Below, piece by piece: positions 6,166 to 11,055 of a stretch of 11,055 nt of DNA. The notes below the pieces were generated by a model that worked only from the letters and a program-made list of their open reading frames with translations, searched no databases and was not told the DNA's origin. This DNA comes from JBBATK01 sp040398805 (GTDB taxonomy: Bacteria > Bacteroidota > Ignavibacteria > Kapaibacteriales > NICIL-2): assembly GCA_040398805.1 (NCBI GenBank), contig JBBATK010000023.1, positions 1-11,055 of the forward strand. The letters run 5' to 3'. The position numbers and the translations under genes were made by a program. The stretch's first letter is position 1. Every line of letters starts with the position of its first letter.

Positions 6166-6850
6166 ATAGGACGGCACATGACGTGTCCGACAGATCGGTT
6201 GGATATGGTTGCCGAATCCTGAGCCGAAATCCACCCCACCATGGCCGCCCCTCATTACGTACGGCGCACCGGCCGAAGGCGGCATCAACAAATCCACGAC
6301 GGACGGCGTCATAAGCCGCTTCGCAACAAACGATAGCATCGCCACTCTTCAGCACGCGACGGACCACGTCGTTTCCATCCTTCTCCCCATCCATACCGGT
6401 ACGAGTCGTGGTGCGGAACTCCACGAAACCAAGCACCATCGCAATGCGGTGTTCGGAAGAGAAGCATGAGGGGACGATAGGCATTCTCCTGGCGTCGCTG
6501 TGCTGTCCGAACTCATGTCCAGCTAAACACTTCCTGTCGCTGATAGTTGAGAACGATACGCGGCATGCGCGACACACGCCGTCACCATCCGTTTTTTCCT
6601 CGTTTGGCATGCCATTTGCCTGCCGTCCTGACAACGTTCCGTCACCCATACTCTCGTCGTCCGTCCCGGAGATTCCGCCCGAGGGACGCCGGGGGTCAGG
6701 GACGAGAGGCAGGTGCAGGTCCCCGCAGATGCTCTATGGCTCATGGCATGACGGCGGGGTCAGGTAAAACGGAGGAACGGGACCGACGGTTCCGGCTATC
6801 CGGTTTGCGACCATACCGTGACATTGTGTTCAACGTCTTATCGACTCATT
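6166..6850. other. Long gap without a confident gene
   Basis: Nothing recognisable is encoded in these 685 bp. A weak hairpin (CGGCAC-ATGAC-GTG-T-CCG, 6172-6189) follows the M48 stop and lacks a T-run. A GC-rich inverted repeat, CTCTCGTC (6651-6658) with GACGAGAG (6701-6708), encloses 42 bp. A minus-strand frame, 6649 down to 6092, is open for 185 codons with plausible codon use but matches no family I know and overlaps the M48 gene. The region could be an old pseudogene, an untranslated leader for the glycosyltransferase, or a non-coding RNA locus; the sequence does not decide. Confidence 0.35.
6651..6708. repeat. 8-bp inverted repeat in the long gap
   Basis: CTCTCGTC at 6651-6658 is the exact reverse complement of GACGAGAG at 6701-6708. 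The 42-bp interior is GC-rich and itself holds a shorter complementary pair (GTCCC with GGGAC). It could fold as a structured RNA some 140 bp upstream of the glycosyltransferase gene. Chance symmetry in GC-rich DNA is a real alternative. Confidence 0.4.
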
Positions 6851-7609
6851 ATGAAAAAGATCATTCTGGCAACCGCAGCCGATGCGAACTACAAGTCGCG
6901 TCCGATTTTCCAATCCTTCCTTCAGTCGATGGATGTGAATTCGGACTTCGATGGGAATTACGTCCTGTATATGGACGAGGAGACGGTGGATGAAGGAGAG
7001 GGAAAGATCGCGTATGCGACCTTCCGCTCGTCCGACATGAAATGTTTGAACAAGAACAACTGCATTCAGCATGGAGAGTTCCTCAATGCCGAGATATTCC
7101 GTACCACGAGCGATGATGACATCATCATCTTCAGTGACGGCGATATGTATGTCCAGCGCGGACTCACGGACACGGAGCGCCTGTTCCTTCAGTCGCTCAC
7201 GGATGATGAAGTCTTCGTAGGGTACAACGCGTCTCCTACGGACACGTTGCTCGACGAGTTCCATCGACTGAGTCCGACCGGCTACCTACCTTCCTTCCTC
7301 GAACCCAATGTCGGCAGCGTGAAAATCTACAACACCGGCGTGCTGTGCATGAACAAGCGTACGTGGTTGCGACTATCGGAGCTGTATATCAGCATGTTCC
7401 CGGAGCTGGACAAGATGTTCGAGCATTACGCTAAGCAGCAATGGCTGATCTCCTATATCATCGGCACCAAGGGATTCACCGTCTACGAGATGCCGTACGA
7501 TTTCCACAACCACACACACTATCCGCCGCCCTCCGGTACCACCATCGACGAAAACGGTGTCGTGCGGTATAATGATAAAGTCGTCCTGTTCAAGCACAAG
7601 TGGTTCTGA
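6851..7609 (+). CDS. Putative GT-A-fold glycosyltransferase
   Basis: This 252-residue soluble protein has features of a GT-A nucleotide-sugar transferase. These are a start (MKKIILATAADANY) that could form the first Rossmann-like strand, and FSDGDMYV, in which Asp96-x-Asp98 fits the metal-binding DxD site, preceded by a hydrophobic strand (DIIIF). An aromatic-rich C-terminal part ends in HKWF. It does not match closely any numbered glycosyltransferase family I can recall; GT8-like is a guess. The ATG at 6851 is chosen over an upstream GTG (6818) because it starts directly at the predicted first strand. No Shine-Dalgarno is obvious. UDP-galactopyranose mutase begins 37 bp downstream on the same strand, so the two are probably co-transcribed, and the acceptor may be a galactofuranose-containing glycan. 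Donor and linkage are unknown. Confidence 0.72.
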   Translation: MKKIILATAADANYKSRPIFQSFLQSMDVNSDFDGNYVLYMDEETVDEGEGKIAYATFRSSDMKCLNKNNCIQHGEFLNAEIFRTTSDDDIIIFSDGDMYVQRGLTDTERLFLQSLTDDEVFVGYNASPTDTLLDEFHRLSPTGYLPSFLEPNVGSVKIYNTGVLCMNKRTWLRLSELYISMFPELDKMFEHYAKQQWLISYIIGTKGFTVYEMPYDFHNHTHYPPPSGTTIDENGVVRYNDKVVLFKHKWF

Positions 7610-7646
7610 TCGCTTCCGTAATTGTACCACCACATTCTCCGTCATC

Positions 7647-8759
7647 ATGGTCGACTTTCTCATCGTCGGTTCAGGCTATTTCGGTTCCATCTGCGCGCAT
7701 GAGCTCAAGAAGAAGGGGTATTCAGTGTGTGTGATCGAGTCGAGGAATCACATCGGAGGCAATTGCTATACGTCGAACCGGAACGGCATCACGGTTCACG
7801 ATTACGGTCCGCATATCTTCCACACATCGAACGAAGACGTGTGGCGGTGGATCAATCAGTTCGTGTCGTTCAACAATTTCGTGCTGTCGCCCATAGCGAA
7901 TTATCACGGCGAATTGTATTCGCTCCCGTTCAACATGTGGACCTTCAACCGGCTTTGGGGTGTCACGAAACCGGAAGAAGTGATGGAAATCATCAAGGAA
8001 CAGAGCAAGGACGTGACCGATGACCCGACGAACCTTGAGGAACAAGCAATTAAGCTCGTGGGCAAGGACGTGTATTTTAAACTGATAAAGCACTACACCG
8101 AGAAGCAGTGGCGCAAACCCGCGTCGGAGCTTCCTCCCGAGATCATCAAACGTCTGCCCGTCCGATTCACGTTCAACAACAACTATTTCAACGATACCTA
8201 CCAAGGCATTCCTATCGGCGGCTACACGCAGATCTTCGAGAAGCTGCTCGAGGGCATAGAGGTGCGACTGAAGACGAACTTCTTCACGGACGAACTCCCC
8301 GAACACAAGAACATCATCTATACGGGTCCCATCGACAAGTATTACGACTACCGCTTCGGTGAATTGGAGTACAAGACCACGGAGTTCGATCATCAGCTGC
8401 TCAGCGGCGTGGCGAATCATCAAGGAACGGCCGTAATGAACTACACCGACAGCGAAACGAAATACACGCGCATCATCGAACACAAGCACTTCGAGAACAG
8501 CGTCTCCGATGATACGTGGATCACCTTCGAGTACCCGGTGGAATACAAAGCCGATGTCACCGATCCGTACTATCCTGTCAACGACAAGATCAACAACGAG
8601 AAGTACCGTCGATACAAGGAGCTGGCGGATGCGGAAGAGAACGTGTTCTTCGGAGGACGCCTCGCCGAATACAAATACTATGACATGCATCAGGTCATCG
8701 AGTCCGCCTTACGATTCGTCGACACCGTCCACGACCGACGTCAGACACGTACGCCCTGA
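7647..8759 (+). CDS. glf: UDP-galactopyranose mutase
   Basis: This 370-residue flavoenzyme interconverts UDP-galactopyranose and UDP-galactofuranose, supplying the furanose donor for surface polysaccharides. The N-terminus has the FAD-binding GSGYFG loop (residues 8-13) and ESRNHIGGN (31-39). The HDYGPHIFHT segment lines the flavin. The substrate-binding region includes YRFGELEYK with Arg236, and the C-terminal FGGRLAEYKYYDMHQ contains Arg338, a candidate for the second conserved arginine that contacts the UDP diphosphate. The length matches bacterial Glf and no break is seen. The ATG at 7647 gives the family N-terminus directly; the frame is open 30 codons further up, but that part overlaps the glycosyltransferase. 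No Shine-Dalgarno is evident. No transporter or further glycan genes are in the window, so the target glycan cannot be told. Confidence 0.97.
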   Translation: MVDFLIVGSGYFGSICAHELKKKGYSVCVIESRNHIGGNCYTSNRNGITVHDYGPHIFHTSNEDVWRWINQFVSFNNFVLSPIANYHGELYSLPFNMWTFNRLWGVTKPEEVMEIIKEQSKDVTDDPTNLEEQAIKLVGKDVYFKLIKHYTEKQWRKPASELPPEIIKRLPVRFTFNNNYFNDTYQGIPIGGYTQIFEKLLEGIEVRLKTNFFTDELPEHKNIIYTGPIDKYYDYRFGELEYKTTEFDHQLLSGVANHQGTAVMNYTDSETKYTRIIEHKHFENSVSDDTWITFEYPVEYKADVTDPYYPVNDKINNEKYRRYKELADAEENVFFGGRLAEYKYYDMHQVIESALRFVDTVHDRRQTRTP

Positions 8760-8825
8760 TCCGTTCCCGATGACATACGATGCCTCAGGCGGCACCACAC
8801 CCTTCCGTCCACGCATCCCTCTATC

Positions 8826-8841
8826 GATACATGTATCTTCG
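8826..8841 (+). promoter_or_regulatory. 12-bp palindrome overlapping a candidate -7 box before the TIP30-like gene
   Basis: GATACATGTATC (8826-8837) is a perfect palindrome, and its right end overlaps TATCTTCG (8834-8841), which fits TAnnTTYG. The arrangement is what an operator over a promoter would look like, 88 bp before the gene start. No convincing -33 element was found, so the promoter part remains tentative. Confidence 0.3.
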
Positions 8842-8929
8842 CATGGACACCGTCCACGGACACGCCCGTCATCATCAAGGGCATTGGACCGTCGGTACGT
8901 CTGTGCACACACAACAAGGAACAGCGTCC

Positions 8930-9571
8930 ATGAAAAAGACAGCAGTCATTGCGGGAGCCTCGGGACTCATCGGAACGGCGCTTCTGCCGTTGCTTCTCAA
9001 GAGCGACGAGTATGAAGCGGTGCACTCAGTGGGGCGGCGCATGCTCGACGTGCGTCATGAGAAATTGACGCAGCACATCATGGATTTCGGCGACCTCTCA
9101 TCACTAGATCTGCCATGCCATCACGTGTATTGCTGCGTAGGTACCACCATACGCGTTGCGGGAAGCAAAGAACGTTTCTTCGAAGTCGATCACGACTATC
9201 CGTTGAACCTGGCGCGAGCCGCGCTGCGCAATGGCGCGCAGTCCTACACCATCATCACGTCGGTAGGAGCGAAGGCGGAATCCGCTGTGTTTTACTCTTC
9301 GGTGAAGGGACGTGTCGAACGGGAACTCGCACTCTTGGGCTTCAAAAGTCTCACGATCATCCGTCCTTCCATGTTGCTCGGCGACAGGAAACAATCACGT
9401 CCTGCCGAGTGGATCTCCAAACATCTCATGACCCTTCTTGCTCCCATCATACCGAAGGCATACAAAGCCGTCCATGATAGCACCGTCGCCGCCTGTATGG
9501 TGCGTCATACGCTGGCCGAGCAGGAGGGTGTGCGCATCGTCGAGAATGCCGAGATCCTCTCGATGACGTAG
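8930..9571 (+). CDS. TIP30/HTATIP2-like NAD(P)-binding protein (atypical SDR)
   Basis: This 213-residue Rossmann-fold protein resembles the HTATIP2/TIP30-like atypical short-chain dehydrogenases. The dinucleotide-binding loop GASGLIG is at residues 9-15. The family segment CVGTTIRVAGSKERFFEVD follows, in which a conserved Lys-Glu pair sits before the VD-Y-PLNLARAA helix. Tyr122-SSV-Lys126 supplies the YxxxK pair of an SDR active site, after ITSVGA. IIRPSMLLGDR is the usual substrate-side loop. The enzymatic substrate of bacterial members is unknown. The ATG at 8930 is chosen because AAGGA (8916-8920) lies nine bases upstream and because the upstream extension (from 8780) is low-complexity and basic. 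It stands 170 bp from glf and 184 bp from tyrS, so it is probably its own transcription unit. Confidence 0.92.
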   Translation: MKKTAVIAGASGLIGTALLPLLLKSDEYEAVHSVGRRMLDVRHEKLTQHIMDFGDLSSLDLPCHHVYCCVGTTIRVAGSKERFFEVDHDYPLNLARAALRNGAQSYTIITSVGAKAESAVFYSSVKGRVERELALLGFKSLTIIRPSMLLGDRKQSRPAEWISKHLMTLLAPIIPKAYKAVHDSTVAACMVRHTLAEQEGVRIVENAEILSMT

Positions 9572-9616
9572 GCCTCCCGACACGTCCTGTCCGTACCGAC
9601 CGTCGCCAACGCGAAC

Positions 9617-9651
9617 CGCGCACCGGTATCCGCGCACCGGTATCCGCGCAC
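9617..9651. repeat. 14-bp tandem repeat upstream of tyrS
   Basis: CGCGCACCGGTATC occurs twice head to tail (9617-9630 and 9631-9644), and a third unit starts with CGCGCAC (9645-9651). It is the only clear tandem array in the window, at 2.5 units. It lies 105 bp before the tyrS start and directly before a hairpin. It may be a variable-number slippage tract or a protein-binding array. Confidence 0.9.
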
Positions 9652-9653
9652 GT

Positions 9654-9668
9654 GCAGAGCTCCTCTGC
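9654..9668 (+). terminator. Short hairpin between the TIP30-like gene and tyrS
   Basis: GCAGAG (9654-9659) and CTCTGC (9663-9668) form a perfect 6-bp stem with a CTC loop, just after the tandem repeat. No T-run follows, so if it acts as a terminator for the upstream gene it would be of an atypical kind. It could equally be part of the tyrS 5' region. A 6-bp stem can occur by chance. Confidence 0.3.
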
Positions 9669-9700
9669 GCGCCTCCGTCCGTGCATCCCACGGCTTCCCG

Positions 9701-9708
9701 TATTTTCG
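9701..9708 (+). promoter_or_regulatory. Candidate -7 box TATTTTCG upstream of tyrS
   Basis: TATTTTCG fits TAnnTTYG, the same variant seen before the TIP30-like gene. It is 47 bp before the tyrS start, a usual distance. No TTG was found at the -33 spacing, so support rests on the one box. No T-box-like leader was recognised. Confidence 0.3.
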
Positions 9709-9755
9709 TCGTCATCGTCCTCTCGAAGCACAGACATCAATACCAAAGGAAGAGC

Positions 9756-10973
9756 ATGCTCGCACCGCTGAACGAACAGATCGACGTCATCACCCGCAAC
9801 ACGGCGGAAGTATTGCCTGAGCAGGAGCTTGTGAAGAAAGTGGAGCGTTCGCTGGCCACGAACAAGCCCATGCTCATCAAGTTGGGCTGTGATCCCAGTC
9901 GTCCGGACCTGCATATCGGTCATGCCGTCGTGCTCAACAAGCTCCGGGAGTTCCAGGTTCTCGGACACGAAGTGGTGTTCATCATCGGTGATTTCACGGC
10001 GATGATCGGCGACCCCACGGGTAAGAGCAAGACACGTCCCGCGCTCACCCACGAGGAAACCCGCGTGAACGGTCAGAGCTACCTTGAGCAGGCCGGCCGC
10101 ATCCTCGATGTGTCCAAAGCCCGCATCGTGTACAACAGCGAGTGGCTGAACGCACTCACCTTCGTCGATGTCATCAACATGTGCTCGCGCTACACGGTGT
10201 CGCAGATGCTTGAGCGGGAAGACTTCCACACGCGATTCAACAACGAGTCGCCCATCTCCCTCCATGAGTTCATGTACCCGCTGGCGCAGGCCATGGACTC
10301 CGTGCATCTGAAGAACGACATCGAAATCGGCGGCACCGACCAGAAGTTCAACTTCCTCGTGGCCCGCGAACTGCAACGCTCCCACGGCATCGAGCCGCAG
10401 GTGATCCTTACCATGCCCATCCTGGAAGGCACCGACGGCGTGGAGAAGATGAGCAAGTCGCTCGGCAACTACATCGCCATCACCGACTCCCCGCGCGAGA
10501 TGTTCGGCAAAACCATGAGCATCCCCGATGAACACACCGTGCGCTATTACCGCATGGCCGCCTTTGCTTCCGAACAGGACATCAATGACATGCAGACAGG
10601 TCTGCACACCGGCACCATGCACCCGCGCAACGCCAAGGTGCGCGTGGCCATGGACATCGTGGCGCGCTATCACGGAGTCGATGCGGCCACTGCCGCCTTC
10701 GCCGAATTCGAACGCATGTTCGTCAAGAAAGACGTCCCCGATGTCATCGAAGAAATCACCCTCAACCTTCCCCAGGAATGCCTGGTCGTCGACGTCCTCG
10801 CCGCATCAGCACTGGCTCCCAGCAAGAGCGAAGCACGACGCCTTATCCAAGGCGGCGGTGTGAGCATCGACGGAGAGAAGATCAGCGATGTCGCCGCCAC
10901 CGTGAACCTTTCCTCCCACCGCCTCTTCAAAGTGGGCAAACGCAAGTTTTTGAAAATCTCGTCCGGCGCATAA
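9756..10973 (+). CDS. tyrS: Tyrosyl-tRNA synthetase
   Basis: This 405-residue class I synthetase charges tRNA-Tyr with tyrosine. Both signatures are intact: HIGH at residues 53-56 in the Rossmann domain and KMSKS at 231-235. Between them, GDFTAMIGDPTGKSKTRP and IEIGGTDQKFNF match the tyrosine and ATP pocket. A C-terminal S4 RNA-binding domain, from about residue 345, includes SKSEARRLIQGGGVSIDGEKI. The KMSKS form, rather than KFGKT, together with the overall sequence places it with the TyrZ-like branch (TyrS2) and not with the E. coli type. The ATG at 9756 is preceded by AAGGA (9746-9750). The protein is full length. It appears to be a single-gene unit, with a stem-loop after its stop. Confidence 0.98.
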   Translation: MLAPLNEQIDVITRNTAEVLPEQELVKKVERSLATNKPMLIKLGCDPSRPDLHIGHAVVLNKLREFQVLGHEVVFIIGDFTAMIGDPTGKSKTRPALTHEETRVNGQSYLEQAGRILDVSKARIVYNSEWLNALTFVDVINMCSRYTVSQMLEREDFHTRFNNESPISLHEFMYPLAQAMDSVHLKNDIEIGGTDQKFNFLVARELQRSHGIEPQVILTMPILEGTDGVEKMSKSLGNYIAITDSPREMFGKTMSIPDEHTVRYYRMAAFASEQDINDMQTGLHTGTMHPRNAKVRVAMDIVARYHGVDAATAAFAEFERMFVKKDVPDVIEEITLNLPQECLVVDVLAASALAPSKSEARRLIQGGGVSIDGEKISDVAATVNLSSHRLFKVGKRKFLKISSGA

Positions 10974-10979
10974 TCCCCC

Positions 10980-10998
10980 CCTCTTCCTCCGGGAGAGG
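10980..10998 (+). terminator. GC-rich stem-loop after tyrS
   Basis: CCTCTTCC (10980-10987) pairs with GGGAGAGG (10991-10998), with one G-T pair and a TCC loop, six bases after the tyrS stop. GGCC at 10997-11000 can also pair with GGCC at 11011-11014. No T-run follows. The CCTCT...GGGAGAGG-CCCGGGGGTGAGGGC pattern resembles GC-rich dispersed repeats that I have seen between genes in many unrelated bacteria, so it may be a REP-like element and not a terminator. Confidence 0.4.
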
Positions 10999-11055
10999 CC
11001 CGGGGGTGAGGGCCTGACGTGACTACGCCATTCCCGCGAGGTCTTCGAGCGAAGT

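Noticed and set aside
6172..6189. Rho-independent terminator after the M48 gene
   Set aside because: The stem has a bulge, only six pairs and no T-run, so I mention it in the gap entry without calling it.
6209..6469. Plus-strand frame of 86 codons after the M48 gene
   Set aside because: The Pro/Thr/His-rich product has no recognisable motif and no start signal. The opposite strand looks at least as coding-like, so I left the region as unassigned.
7722..8690. 322-codon minus-strand frame opposite glf
   Set aside because: It is the reverse reading of a complete UDP-galactopyranose mutase and has no family features.
9617..9651. CRISPR-like array
   Set aside because: The 14-bp units abut with no spacers, there are only 2.5 of them, and no cas gene is present.
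9447..10673. 408-codon minus-strand frame opposite tyrS
   Set aside because: It lies antisense to an unmistakable tyrosyl-tRNA synthetase. Its His/Gly/Val-rich product is typical of an antisense frame in GC-rich coding DNA.

Overview
The window is a densely packed stretch of bacterial chromosome with mostly housekeeping and cell-envelope genes, moderately GC-rich, and with one scrambled section (about 1,700 to 3,400). The organism cannot be named from this sequence alone. I infer a member of the Bacteroidota/Chlorobiota/Ignavibacteria side of the FCB group. The reasons are a lipoprotein that resembles a Bacteroidota-type family, weak or absent Shine-Dalgarno sequences before several clear genes, and TAnnTTTG-like or TAnnTTCG-like boxes upstream of three genes. 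No phage, transposase, integrase, CRISPR array, tRNA or rRNA gene is visible.

Layout, left to right. 13-951: isoaspartyl peptidase/L-asparaginase (Ntn-hydrolase). 1106-1663: a complete Fic-domain protein of the self-inhibited class III type, very like Neisseria meningitidis NmFic. 1758-2003 (minus): a broken 3' fragment of a TMEM175-type channel gene. 2308-3084: a lipoprotein of unknown function. 3158-3730 (minus): the intact TMEM175-family channel gene, whose last 75 codons are repeated without a single difference in the upstream fragment. The lipoprotein gene therefore sits between two identical 225-bp direct repeats.

3731-4138 is a divergent promoter region. 4139-5095 and 5092-6165 form a translationally coupled pair (ATGA overlap): a DUF898/YjgN-type multi-pass membrane protein and a membrane-anchored M48 zinc metallopeptidase. 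6166-6850 has no gene I can defend. 6851-7609 and 7647-8759 are a GT-A-like glycosyltransferase and UDP-galactopyranose mutase (Glf), which suggests galactofuranose in a surface glycan. 8930-9571 is a small TIP30/HTATIP2-like NAD(P)-binding protein. 9756-10973 is tyrosyl-tRNA synthetase, preceded by a 14-bp tandem repeat and a hairpin and followed by a GC-rich stem-loop.

The two multi-gene units are the DUF898-M48 pair and the glycosyltransferase-glf pair; the other genes look like single transcription units. I do not see a clearly new defence or mobile system. The points most worth following up are the recent partial duplication around the lipoprotein gene, the coupled membrane protein/protease module with its fourfold repeated motif, and the stand-alone Fic enzyme.
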